64,000 nt of DNA from Symsagittifera roscoffensis (Eukaryota > Xenacoelomorpha > Acoela > Convolutidae). Location: NCBI RefSeq assembly GCF_963678635.1, contig NC_087063.1, forward strand, positions 60,768,759 through 60,832,758, written 5' to 3'. The position numbers were made by a program, and so were the translations under genes. The notes under the pieces are model-generated. The model did not search any database and was not told where the DNA came from. It worked only from the letters and a program-made list of their open reading frames with translations. Below, piece after piece: positions 36,639 to 48,325 of this stretch (its first letter is position 1; the number at the start of each line of letters is the position of its first letter).

Positions 36639-37040
36639 CTACCTGTTTCTATGGTAGCCTAAAAAAAGTGTTTTGTTGACTCTCAACGTGAACTGTATAC
36701 ATCTCGTTTTCCCCGTAGCGGATTTAATGATTTCTTGTTTTTTGACTGCATATTCAAGTTTATGGCCCTGGTTGGTTTTTACGACCGAAGAAGATTGGTT
36801 CAATACTGAGTATTTCGGTTCACTAACCGAGATAATGAAGTCGCGTTCCTCTTCGGCTGTAATTTCAGAATCATCATCTACAATCCCTACATTGTGCTTG
36901 AACTGCAGCATCTGGGAAAGTGGCCCTTTTTGTTGCAGTTCTTGCATATCACATTCTTTGCTGGACATGAAAGTTTATGATTCGAAGAGAATTCCTTCCC
37001 GCAGAAGTAACATGATTTGCTATCTCTTTGTTGAGTATTG
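36639..37040 (-). pseudogene. Ty3/gypsy element A, gag nucleocapsid / protease region remnant
   Basis: Around 36920-37020 on the - strand, one frame reads as two gag-type zinc knuckles (CYFCGKEFSSNHKLSC and CKNCNKKGHFPRCC). The overlapping frame 36968-36639 continues with an acidic spacer. This places gag at the right and integrase at the left, so element A is oriented right to left. The active-site motif of the protease is not visible. Confidence 0.6.
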
Positions 37041-37041
37041 T

Positions 37042-37973
37042 TAGGTCGGTTGTTGAATTTTCCTCTTGAGTTTTGAGCTCAGTTACCTCTAATCTGAATG
37101 TTGTTTTTTCGCTGAATTTTGTTCTAATAACTTTCCATTTGCAATACTGATCTACTAACTTATTTTTAAAACCAGAATATTGATCCGTCCTGATCGCTTT
37201 ACGAATACTATGGGTAAAAATATAATTTTCCAAGAATTTTAGAATTTTGTTGGCTCCAGTCGTTTTAGTAAGCATCACAGACTGATATTTGGAGAAGCGG
37301 TCGATAGCTGCCAGGATGTATACTTGGTTACCTGCACCATCTGAAAGTGGAACCGCGTAATCTAACTGAAGTTCTTCGTTGGGAGCATTTAAAAGAAGTA
37401 GTGACTTGTACATTTTAAAAAGACTCATTGGTTTTGAGTTCTAACCAATTTTTGTTCTCTGCAGTTTTTGCAGTTGTTGACAATATCTCTGTGAATTCTC
37501 GGCTACCACAGATACTGGGCTATGACAACCATCGCTTCATATCCTGGATGCGTTCGGTGCAATCGCGATAGAACTGCTCGTTGAAGGCAACTCAGAATTG
37601 AATTCCTGTCGTCTATGATTATGCAGCCATCAACCACCGCTAGCAAATCCCAAAAGATCTTAATGTAGGGGTCTATCCTGGCGAAGCCTTCGTAGTCCCT
37701 GTTCCTAACCGCTACTTTCATCAGTCTGAGAGTCGCATCTTCGTAAGTCAGCTCACTGAGAAGTTCGGCGTCAAGAATTCCTACTAGGTCCGGGAGAGAT
37801 TTCTTGTCCTTGGCGACAATTCCTTGCCCAATTGAAACTCGGTTCTCTTGTCTAGTTGGTCGCTTAGTTTTGACCGTCCTCTGTTTTCAGAAATTCGCGA
37901 TTATGTTAGCATATTTTAGTTTTCGGCGGCCGCCTTCTTCTCGGTCGCCTTGCTTGTTGTCTGTGAGCTATGG
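37042..37973 (-). mobile_element. Second gypsy A integrase/RNase H fragment
   Basis: Repeats 34180-35065 with moderate divergence, including the HHCC upstream region, the core start ELQLDYAVPL and IRTDQYSGF. It abuts the nucleocapsid remnant of element A at about 37040 and the duplicated EF-hand exon at 37974, so it comes from another copy joined by rearrangement. Confidence 0.7.
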
Positions 37974-38092
37974 TAAGGACAACAACTATGGACTGAGTGA
38001 GGACAGGGTAGAGGAGTTCAAGGCCGCCTTCCAGTTGTCGATAACGACAGGGACGGGACCATCACCGCCAAGGAACTAGGAACCATTATGAG
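37974..38092 (+). pseudogene. Duplicated calmodulin-like EF-hand 1 exon, frameshifted
   Basis: Near-identical to 31104-31226 from TAAGGACAACAAC to the GC donor (ATTATGAG|GCAAGC), but one T is lost in the codons after FKAAFQL, plus substitutions in the Ca2+ loop. The frame leaves the EF-hand there, so this exon cannot encode a working loop. The upstream Ser-rich part is replaced by gypsy sequence. Confidence 0.85.
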
Positions 38093-38498
38093 GCAAGCAA
38101 CTTATACTTTGATCCAAATGACTGCCATGTTTAGTCTCTCTTGTTGATTGTTGCCTAAGCAAAATTTCGATTTTGTTGAAAAAAAATGATGTTTTAACGT
38201 AATTTGCGTCAAAGTAATTTGCGTCGTAGAACCTGCTCTGAAAAAACGCAACACTACAAAATAATGGTAAAAGAGCTTTTTGAAGGAAGAGGCGCAAGCT
38301 CTTCTTCCCCCGTTTCCCTAATTCCGACCTTGAAGTAATGCCTTTTTATTGAAACTACTATCGACGTTTGGCTCTTCCATTTATGAAGGTCAGAAGTTTT
38401 ATAAAAATCAAAATGCCCTTCCTCGAAATCCGCCCCTGACAAACCACAACTTATTTTCTCGTAATTAGACTAAAGAACAAAAAAATTAAGCTTCTTAT

Positions 38499-38891
38499 CA
38501 TGGGCGGATTTAGGATTTTCTCGAGGGGGGTGAGCGGATTCTCAAAAAGTTTTCGAGAATTTTTGTCGACCTTAATATTTTTAGGTCGACCAAATTGACT
38601 TTCCGAGTAGTCCCAGAACATTATTAGGACCCTATTTTGACAAAAAATTTAGGGTCGCGGGCAAATTTTTGAAAAAAAAAACAGTTGAAACATGCCGTTT
38701 TTGGGGCAAAAACTTGCTTTTGTTTGGCGCGCGCTCCCCCTTCAAAATTGATAATTAATGGCGCCAATGGCGCTTTTAGGAAAGTTTTAGGGTTGGTCGG
38801 CCTAAATTGGTTGTCATAAAGTAATACGAAAGGTGACCGTTTGGTTGGTGATGGGATAGAATACCTGAGGGGCCCCCTAAATCCGCCCCTG
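38499..38891. mobile_element. hAT-type MITE (copy 2, duplicated with the intron)
   Basis: Same element at the same intron position as 31635-32024, with left duplication CTTCTTAT intact and the right one altered to CCTCTTTT. It moved with the segmental duplication and not by its own transposition. Confidence 0.75.
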
Positions 38892-38952
38892 CCTCTTTTT
38901 GGAAACTATGTCGTCGTGAAATTGTTACTCTTGCTTGTGTGTCTCCATTTAG

Positions 38953-39100
38953 ATCTCTGGGCCAGAATCCTTCGCAGGAGGAGTTGCGAAAGCTGGTGGA
39001 GGAGACAGATGTAGATGGGAATGGGGAGATAGACTTCGACGAGTTCCTGGCCATGATGGTCAAACAGCTCAAGGTACACAGTGGCGGCGAGAACCTCAGG
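38953..39100 (+). pseudogene. Duplicated calmodulin-like EF-hand 2 exon
   Basis: 148 bp exon matching 32097-32244, with the EF-hand loop [12 protein letters not shown] intact and two replacements near the end (MMAKQLKG is MMVKQLKV). Acceptor TTTAG and donor GTAAGT are kept. Open on its own, but its partner exon at 37974 is frameshifted, so I call the copy a pseudogene. Confidence 0.7.
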
Positions 39101-39246
39101 GTAAGTCATTGGTGTTGTATAGTTTGAGCCAGATTGATGGCAACATCAGTGACTAGTAGCTTTGGAAATGTTGTTACGACATAAAATTTAGCACAACGCG
39201 CACACTCCCCCTCCCCTCTGCCTCAGGGATTCGACTCCCTGACGAC

Positions 39247-39512
39247 TGTGGAATGTCAACCGACAGACTCTTAGTTACAAACGTAATTGCAATAAGATGT
39301 GAATTGTTAGAATAAAGAATGTTGAGATATCTGTATCTTTCATCAGATAACGAGAGAGTGATTTTTCATTCAAAACAAAACGATAACACGGTCGTCAAGT
39401 ACCGGCCTTGACATAATAACATCAACTCACTCAGACTAACATTATGACCTCTATCAATTCAATACACAATACAACGTTACACAATGGGAGGCAGCACAAC
39501 CGCCGTACCACA
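39247..39512 (-). mobile_element. Gypsy A LTR, second copy
   Basis: 266 bp with the same TGTGG...CCACA ends as 32403-32654 and the same adjacent polypurine tract (39513-39530, plus-strand CTTCCCCCCTTC). It differs by small indels. Part of the segmental duplication. Confidence 0.75.
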
Positions 39513-39608
39513 CTTCCCCCCTTCAAAAATATCTGATCAACATAAGTTGAAATAAACAAATTGAGTTTAGTTTCAGGTGTGAGTTTAAAGTGTGTTTTAC
39601 CAAATCTT

Positions 39609-39848
39609 CTACTTTTGAGACTGCACTTTATTCTTTTTAAATACTTTCACTTTTCTTCTTGGTGATGGTGACAAAAATAACCCTGAAGGAGACACCGGAA
39701 CCGTCAGACCACCCGAAAAGCCTGGTGTAGATGCTTCCGAGACTTCTTTGACCGCATGTGGTATGGGACTGCCATAAAAATGTTTTTGTCTTTTACTGCG
39801 GCCCGAGGTTCTCGAGGAGGAAGATTCGTTCCCATCTTGATCTGCTGT
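39609..39848 (-). pseudogene. Gypsy A C-terminal tail fragment, second copy
   Basis: Copy of 32751-32993, ending in the same FLSPSPRRKVKVFKKNK segment, cut at about 39849 where the tandem array begins with integrase sequence. Marks the right end of the segmental duplication. Confidence 0.75.
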
Positions 39849-42800
39849 ACCAAAACCAGGGTGATCTCCGAACAAGCAAAATCATGATTAATGCCTTTCC
39901 ATTTGCAACACTGATCTTTTGACTTATTTTTAAAACCAGAATATTGATCAGTCCTGATCGCTTTAGGAATACTTTGAGTAAAAATGAAATTTTCCAAGAT
40001 TTTTAGAATTTTGTTGTTCTCCAGTCGTTTTGTGTGCCATTCTGCCATAGTGGCACAGCGCAACCTTCCGGCGGGACAGAAAAAGACGACTAAAGGCCTT
40101 TGTAACAAAAGAGTGCTGCGAAGGAGGGTCGAAATTTTCCGGAAGTTTAAATTTTTAAAATTTCGATTAACGGGCAATTTATTCTCAGAAACACAAAAAG
40201 GCGGCCATTTTGGCAAAAAAGAACGAAAAAAACAGAACAACGACAAATATAGTGAGAAACAGTCGCACGAGAAAACGAGAAAAACGAAGCCTCTAATCGT
40301 GGCAATCACACACGATAAGACCGATAGCAGAGAGAAACAGTGAGAAAGGAGGTTTCAGTGGGGAAGGAAGTTTCCACGGAACCCTCCCGTGCCCCAAATT
40401 GGGAGAGATAACAACGTTATCTCGAGGAGAACACGGGACCGGAGGCTTGGCCCCCCAGAGACTGTCATATGTTGAAGGACTGCAGTAATTGTTTCTGTTG
40501 TGTTTGCGCTCTCGGAACCAGAATTTCGTCTGAAGATGACGAGGAAGAGAATTTTCTCTATCTTTCCTGCTGTTTCCCCAAGAGTGGTTTGCTGGGTCCC
40601 TGGCGACCTGAAATTTGTGGATTTTTAAGTCTTAGCGAAATATCACTTCTCCTTTTTACTTTCCTTGCTGCCGTAAAATAAGTAGAAAGAGTAACTATGA
40701 TAATTTTATCCCCAGAGCATTTAAAAAATTGTTTCCCTGATTTACGATTCGCCACTTTCCTGATTACTTCAACTGAGTTCGGACTACACGAAAGCAATGC
40801 CTCTAGTTTAAATTTGGTACTAGTTGCTGGCGAGTCTAATGCGTCCTGTCTGAAATTCAGAGTCCCCGTTGTTCCTGAGGGAGGCCGCTAGGAGCTGGTT
40901 TCTCTCAGTCAAAGTACGGAGAGCTCGGCAACCCTCTTCACGGGAGAGTTTCCTTTTCCAGATCATCCACTCGTTCGCCGATTTCGCGAGATGTTCCAGG
41001 GATTTGTAGTATGTATTTGCAATCTGGGTGGATTCCATCTTGAATTGGGGTGAGACATTCCTGCTTTGGTGGCCCTTCTTAACCACCTTGACGCGAGGCC
41101 TGCTGGCACATATTCTCTTCTCTTCTTGACTGTCAACAGGTCTCTTTCCTAATTCTGCTCGTCTAAAAGAATCTTAGATTTAAGATTATCGGTCGCTAGT
41201 GACTACTCAGAGTATGGTTTCCTGCCAAAGTGTAATTAGAACGGAGATAGACCAGTAACTGAATTCTTCGTTATCCGGATATCTTCGATAATCATCTTAA
41301 GAGCCGTATGAAAATCTGGTGGTTTTTTTTACTAGTTGTAAAGTGCCCAATTTTTTTTAATCGTCAGAATAGATCACTCTACCAGACCAAAACCAGGGTG
41401 ATCTCCGACCAATCAAAAATATGATTAATGCCTTTCCATTTGCAACACTGATCTTTTGACTTATTTTTAAAACCAGAATTTTGATCAGTCCTGATAGCTT
41501 TAGGAATACTTTGAGTAAAAATATAATTTTCCAAGAAATTTAGAATTTTGTTGTTCTCCAGTCGTTTTGTGTGCCATTCTGCCAGATTGGCACAGCGCAA
41601 CCTTCCGACGGGACAGAAAAAGACGACTAAAGGCCTTAGTAACAAAAGAGTGCTGCGAAGGAGGGTAGAAATATTCTGGAAGTTTAAATTTTTAAAATTT
41701 CGATTGACGGGCAAATTATTCTCAGAAAAACAAAAAGACGGCCATTTTGACGAAAAAGAACGAAAAAACAGAACAACGACAAATATAGTAAGAAACAGTC
41801 GCACCAGAAAACGAGAAAACCGAAGCCTCTTATCGTGGCAATCACACACGATAAGACCGATAGCAGAGAGAAACAGTGAGAAAGGAGGCTTCAGTGGGGA
41901 AGGAATATTCCCCGGAACCCTCCCGTGCCACAAATTGGGAGAGATAACAACGTTATCTCGAGGAGAACATGGGAGCGGAGGCCTTGCCCCCCAGAGACTG
42001 TCATATGTTGAAGGACTGCAGTAATTGTTTCTGTTGTGCCTGCGCTCTCGGAACCAGAATTTCGTCTGAAGATGACGAGGAAGAGAATTTTTTCTATCTT
42101 TCCAGCTATTTCCCCAAGAGTGGTTTGCTGGGTCCCTGGCGACCTGAAATTTGTGGATTTTTAAGTCTTAGCGAAATATCACTTCTCCTTATTACTTTCC
42201 TCGCTGCCGTAATATAAGTAGAAAGAGTAACTATGATAATTTTATCCCCAAAGCATTTAAAAAATTGTTTCCCTGATTTACGATTCGCCACTTTCCTGAT
42301 TACTTCAACTGAGTTCGGACTACACGAAAGCAATGACTCTAGTTTAAATTTGGTACTAGTTGCTGGCGAGTCTAATGCGTCCTGTCTGAAATTCAGAGCT
42401 CCCGTTGTTTCTGAGGGAGGCCGCTAATAGCTGGTTTCTCTCAGTCAAGGTACGGAGAGCTCGGCAACCCTCTTCATAGGAAAGTTTCTTTTTCCAGATC
42501 ATCTACTCGTTCGCCGATTTCGCGAGATGTTCCAGGGATTTGTAGTATGTATTTGCAATCTGAGTGGATTCCATCTTGAATTGGGGTGAGACATCCCTGC
42601 TTTGGTGGCCCTTCTTAACCACCTTGACGCAAGGCCTGCTGTCACATAGTTCTCTTCTCTCCTTGACTGTCAACAGGTCTCTTTCCAAATTCTGCTTGTC
42701 TAAAAGAATTTTAGATTTAAGATTATCGTTCGCTAGTGCCCACTCAGATTTTGGTTTTCTGCCAAAGTGTAATTCGAACGGAGATATATTAGTAACTGAA

Positions 42801-43368
42801 TTCTTCGTTATCCGTATATCTTCGATAATCATCTTAAGAGCCGTATAAAAATCTGGTTGTTTTTTTACTAATTGTAAAGTGCCCATTTTTTTTTAATCGT
42901 CTGAATAGATCACTCTACCAGACCAAAACCAGGTTGATCTCCGACCAATCAAAAATATGATTAATGCCTTTCCATTTGCAACACTGATCTTTTGACTTAT
43001 TTTTAAAACCAGAATTTTGATCAGTCCTGATCGCTTTAGGAATACTTTGAGTAAAAATATAATTTTCCAAGAATTTTAGAATTTTGTTGTTCTCCAGTCG
43101 TTTTGTGTGCCATTCTGCCAGATTGGCACAGCGCAACCTTCCGGCGGGACAGAAAAAGACGACTAAAGACCTTAGTAACAAAAGAACAACGACAAATATA
43201 GTGAGAAACAGTCGCACCAGAAAACGAGAAAAACGAAGCCTCTTATTGTGGCAATCACACACGATAAGACCGATAGCAGAGAGAAACAGTGAGAAAGGAG
43301 GCTTCAGTGGAGAACACGGGAGCGGAGGCTTGGCCCCCCAGAGACTGTCATATGTTGAAGGACTGCAG
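39849..43368 (-). repeat. Tandem array, ~1,536 bp unit, about 2.3 copies
   Basis: Units begin with ACCAAAACCAGG at 39849, 41386 and 42922 (steps of 1,537 and 1,536). Each has an integrase-region gypsy fragment, a ~440 bp segment absent from gypsy A (e.g. 40036-40483), and the gypsy C-terminal tail in opposite order to the parent. In unit 2, 42886-42503 (-) still reads SPFELHFGRKP from the end of an integrase core. A perfect hairpin GAGATAACAACGTTATCTC sits at 40405-40423 and again at 41941-41959. The third unit is cut short at 43368 and lacks about 140 bp internally. Confidence 0.85.
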
Positions 43369-46050
43369 TCAACTAGCTTTTTAGCTACTCTGATGCCATA
43401 GAACTTTGAATTAACACCGGTATTATTTGATATTTTAGAATATGAGTAGCTAGGAAGAGGAAAGGGTCAATCCATCTCCAATGGATTTAATATAGAACTG
43501 TCACACAAAAACATAACAAAATAGGGTATTCGAGCCGTGTTTTTAATAGCAAAAACGTAGTCTGCGGATCCGAGACTCAGCTATGTGGTTGTGTTCGCGT
43601 GTAAACGAAAGCTGATAAAAAGTCGTTTGACTGATGGCCTAAAAATAGTAACTTTTTACTTAGCCCTAAACAGACCAGAAAATCAACTGGCAAGGTCGAG
43701 ACGGTGAAAAACGAGTAGAATGAAGGTTAACTGACGCCTGCCAGTCGTTAATAGGTACTTTTTCTACGCTCCGTCGCTGTGTAGTATTTGGGCGAATGTT
43801 ACATATGGCGCTCCTGGGTGGGCCTGTTAAAGGCATGAGACCATCATGATCAGCAAGCGTTTCAGCGACGAACCCTCCGCTCCCGGCGTATGCCCAAGTT
43901 AGAGGCCCTAATGACCGTTATTGTACTAGGGGGAAGGTGCGTACCCTCCGCCTAGTACTATTTAGCTTTTTAACTTAGTTAACACCGAAAATTCCGGGGC
44001 CGGAGGGTTAGGTGGGAAGTCATGAGCCCGCTTTTCCCGAGGTCCCGGGACCAAAAACAATTAAAGAGAAAGCGTAAAACCAAACAAAAACAGTGTATAA
44101 CCAAGAAAAAGCCTAAAATAAATTTACTTGAAAACAAAAAAGTACAAAAAACTGTAAAAAAACCCAAAAAAAAGACCAAAAAACAATAAAAAATACAAAG
44201 TGACAGTTTATATGTTATTTCCGGACGAGATGTGATCTGACCTTCCTGTTTGTTGTTGTTTCAGATTGATTTATATCATTTTTGATAGAAAGATTGTGTG
44301 TTTTGGTGAAGGGTTGGGTACCCTCCCTTGAGTGTAATTTGAGTATTTAAGCACGTTAATGGTGATTTTGCCGGTGACCGGAGGGTAGAGTGGCAAGCTG
44401 ACCGACGTGTTCCACACTCAACAAAGACATCAGGGGGGACAACATCCACAACGACTGTTGGGTATCGTTGAAACATTTTAAGTATCGTTTGGGTACTATT
44501 TCATTAAAACTTAAGTGGTGGGGGGCACGATTGGCGCGGTCCGATTGTACGCTCCGTCGATCACAAATTTCCGAGTTAAGGGTCTTAATTCGGGTATTTT
44601 GGTGCAAATTAGGGTGTAGTAATATTCGTTAACGACTACTAATAGGTTATTATCCTTAGTATATGTTATCTATCTCCTATTTAGACCCAAGAAACACCCA
44701 AATTTTGTCGAAAATTACCGATTTTCGACCAAACTATAGACCCCCAAACTTTTGGATGTGCGAGCTTTTCGAACAGCAAAAAGCTTTTATATAGGGAATA
44801 GCTATATAGTTCGATCCCTCTGACTAAAGAAACCGCGTGAGAAAGGACTCAGTAGATTGGAAAAAACGAAAATTTTTCGATCAAAATTTCGATAATTTTC
44901 TGAATTTTGTCAATCTGTTTTGGGCATCGAGTTTTTGAGTTTTTAGAGTTAGAGCAATAAAATTTTTTGTGTTAGAAGCGTGCTAGCATAACGTGTTCGG
45001 CTGCCAGAAAAATTCTTGAGTAACCCTCCGATTAGCTCCGTGGATAGAGCTAACGACTTAAGGATTGGAAAAGGAAGGAATCGGAGGGTCCAAATTTGAT
45101 AGTTATTGGCCAAATTTTTGTCTCCAAACCAATTGAGGACCAATTTTTTGCATTGTTCCACTGCTGTACAGGGATACTACGCTCGTTTCAATTATTTTTA
45201 GGCACTTTCAATAGGAATTGCGGAAAAATTCTTTCAGAACCTATATAGGTGGTGAAAAAAGGCCATTTGGACAAACACGTTTTTGGAGATTTCTCAAAGA
45301 CGAGCCCACCGATCGGGATAGTTTTGGTACCATAAGTCGACGTTTTTGACCACTTTTGCGGACTGCAACCGATTTTGGGTTGATAATCTCGGAAAAGAAA
45401 TTTTTTTTAGAATTTGTTGGTTCGGAGGGTCCAAATTATAGGTAACCCTCCGATCGGCAAATTTTTTTATCAAAACACCTTTTTATCCTACTGGGAAGGT
45501 TGACCGTGTCAGCCAACCTGGTTTTAAGTAAGTTACACTGCATTCAGAGGATTTATCGCGGTAAAATAACCCTTTTTCCTGATTTTTGGGGAACCCTCCG
45601 AAGTAACCCTCCGGAGTGACTTAATCCCCTTAGCAATCCTCTTTAGTGGAAATTTTCCACGAGACCCTCCGAAGAAGTTAAAACAAACCCCCATAGAGAA
45701 TTTAGCTTGTGTTGACGCTTTCTTAAGCTAGTTGAAGGCCCTTCTAAGCGAGATTCAAAAATTTGAAAATTTTGGAAGAACCCTCCGAAGTAACCCTCCG
45801 GAGCATATTAAGCCTCTTATTGACCCTCCTTAGTGAGTTGAGGGGGACCCTCCGAAATCTCTTGAGTGAATAAGGTACCCTCCGAAGTAACCCTCCGTAG
45901 AAGGCTAAGTGTCTTAACAACCCTCCGGAGTGACCCTCCTTATTGAAAACTTAGGGAAACCTTCTGGGGCAATTTGAAAAACGGAAAATATCCAATTAAG
46001 GTTGGGGTAAAAGGTCAACTAACAACGGGCGTGCAGGTCCCAAGAGCGAA
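43369..46050 (+). mobile_element. Leader / 5' region of giant gypsy-type element B with ACCCTCCG motif cluster
   Basis: About 2.7 kb with no coding signal between the gypsy A array and the first gag frame. It carries some 20 occurrences of ACCCTCC(G) or its complement, densest at 45593-45940 (12 copies in 348 bp). Four pairs there have their starts exactly 13 bp apart (45593/45606, 45780/45793, 45877/45890, 45920/45933). Others lie at 43872, 43943, 44001, 44320, 44379, 45023, 45082, 45423, 45445, 45664, 45823 and 45847. 43923-43958 is a near-perfect 36 bp hairpin. Probably the LTR and/or 5' UTR; no LTR ends can be assigned because the 3' partner is outside the window. Confidence 0.55.
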
Positions 46051-46056
46051 ACGCTT

Positions 46057-47622
46057 GTGGACCCCTTTGACGAAGGGGAACGGACGCTTATTCGACCCGA
46101 CTTTGAGCCGAGCGAGGACCTCGAGCGGGAGGAAGTCGAGAGGACGGAGGACACCTCGGAGCGTTCCGAGGTTGAGCCGCGAGAGGAAGTGTTATTCAGG
46201 GGAATGTCCAAATCGGAGACCAAGAGTCATAGGTGGAGAAGAGAATTTTCACATCCAGCTAATACCCACTCATCTCTGGCCAAGCATAGCAACAACGCGA
46301 TAATGTCGAGTATAAGCCCGAGTGAAGAACAACCGGGTTCGAAGGCCAAGAAAAGCTGGAAGTCTTTGTACGATGAGCGCATGGCGTCACTACGAACTGA
46401 AGGTTTGTCTTCCATTTATGACCCTCCGCAGATAACCCATCCGGATGTGAACTTCACGCCGTGCCCAAGGAACGACATGAGCAGGAAGGCATCGTCCGCA
46501 TCGCCGACCAGGCCCATGTCAGATGGGATAACGATGGGAGCGTCATCAACGTTCGACAGATTGATGACGTCGATGAGCAAGCAAAAAGGCGGTGCGTCAT
46601 CAAGTACCAAGCACCAGGGGGCAACTGGCGATATAAGTGACACGTTCGCTGGCGTAATGACTGGTCTGGATGAACTGAGACGAGACATGACTAAGAGAAT
46701 AGATCAAGTTGACGAGAGAGCTCACCAGGGTCGAGAGAATTTGAGAGATGAACTAACGCACGTGAAGTCGCAGGCGAGGGTTCATCAGGCTCAATTGTTT
46801 CGCAACACCGATCAATGCCTGGCGGAGAGCCTGGCACAGGCAAACAAGGAGTCAGAGGAAAGAGAGGCTAGGATGACAAGAGAGATCGAGCGATTGTTGA
46901 ACAATCTTGATAATACCTACGCCCATATGATGACTAGCCTGGAAAAAAGGTTAGATGCCAAATCTGACTTAATGATGCGGAAGATTGACGCAATCTTAAA
47001 TGGGAGCAATTGGGAGGAGCGTTCCAACCCAAGGGAGTGCTGACGCCATGCAGATGATGGAGATGGTACGGGCAGCTATGCCAGGGCCCAGCAAAGTTCG
47101 AGAACGAACTACGAACATAGGAATAGTTAGGGGCCAAGGGCAGCCCCGTCGAGGCCTGGCTGGATGAATCCGGTCCCGCCGGAGGCAGATGCTACTCCAG
47201 AGACAAGGTTGCCAACTGTGCCACAAGTCAGTTCAGTGCCAGATCTGACTACAGTCTCACAGGACACAACGATGCATGCCTCGATGTTTGAGCCTCTGAA
47301 TAGATCTCTCGAGACATTCATCACTAAGCTCTCGAAGTCAACCGACAGAGGAGAGAGGTCAAGAAGGACACTGAAAAAGTCGAAGTCGTACAAAGACGAG
47401 TCAGACGGCTGCATTGATACTTAGATAGAAGTGAAGAAGTTGCACTTTGAGGAAGAGAGTCTCTCCAAGAAACAAGAGTGCAGCGCGCTAACAAGCAACC
47501 TGGAGGGTACTGCACTAAATTGTGTAATGGCGAAAACAGCCAATGAGAGAGACTGCGCTTTCGACATCCTGCTGAATCGTTTCGGCTCTGGAGTACAAGA
47601 GCACCAGGCTACTGTGAAGTTC
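46057..47622 (+). pseudogene. Element B, gag copy 1 (broken)
   Basis: A 328-codon frame (46057-47043) encodes an acidic, charged N-terminus (DPFDEGERTLIRPDFEP...) and a long helical coiled-coil region (about residues 215-315). A frame change near 47035 and further stops follow (47128-47130, 47422-47424). 47431-47622 then encodes a capsid-like stretch (NLEGTALNCVMA, ILLNRFGSGVQ) which breaks off at 47623. It is interrupted exactly where copy 2 continues with the rest of the capsid, so a later insertion split it. Structural protein of the particle by analogy with Ty3/gypsy gag. Confidence 0.7.
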
Positions 47623-47623
47623 G

Positions 47624-48325
47624 GTGAGTGTATTAGGCAGATACACACTCACTTGAGAAGAAAATTTGTTCCCTGCTCTCGTGCACTTGGAGCGTTCCGG
47701 GTGTGGGGGAGCTTTTTCTTAGACTTTAGAAATTTTTCAATCAGAGGTTGCCTTGAGCTACTTAGTAGGACAGCTCGGGCAATCGCAGGACACCTAAAAG
47801 AAGACCTTGGTGGGTGTATTAGGCAAATAGACACCCACTTGAGAAGACTGTGTCCTGGGCTTCGTTCTTTCGGATCGTTCCGATTGAGGGAAGTCTTTTT
47901 CTTTAAGACTAAGTTTTATTGATCTGTTTCTGAATCATCACTGCTTTTTACTAAAGATTGTTTGATTTTAACAGAGCAGTGATTTGATAAGAGTGTGGCG
48001 GTAAATTGATACTGACGAAAGGTCGCTATCACCTGTAGGATATTCTTATCTGATTATCAATTGTGTTTTGTGTATTGATTGTATCTTGTGAAAATTTTGT
48101 GATACTGTTATACTATACAACGAGGTTGAGTTAGCACTGTAGCAATACTGAGTAGGCCTTGTGTGTAACTTTAACTGAGTCACTAGTATTGTCATTAAGA
48201 AATCTAAGAAACATTTTGATACTAACGGAATTGAGTAGGCAGCGTTAAGTAATTTAACTTGATCTTGTTTACTTTACGTGTGCATCGCCATTAAATTATA
48301 CGATTATTATCATTTGTTACAAAGT
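47624..48325 (+). mobile_element. Inserted leader/LTR-like segment between the two gag copies
   Basis: Begins at the point where gag copy 1 stops matching copy 2. Contains two diverged ~186 bp tandem repeats, each opening with an 8 bp stem-loop (47624-47652 and 47810-47838), then AT-rich non-coding DNA up to an ATG at 48326. Probably the LTR or 5' untranslated part of the copy that supplies gag copy 2. LTR ends and primer-binding site are not certain. Confidence 0.5.

Noticed and set aside
39984-40343. Plus-strand 119-codon ORF in the tandem array
   Set aside because: It lies antisense to gypsy sequence, is Lys/Arg-rich from A-rich DNA, and differs between array units by frame-changing indels.
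43872-45940. Interstitial telomere repeats
   Set aside because: The word ACCCTCCG is not a tandem telomere unit; copies are spaced irregularly and occur in both orientations.
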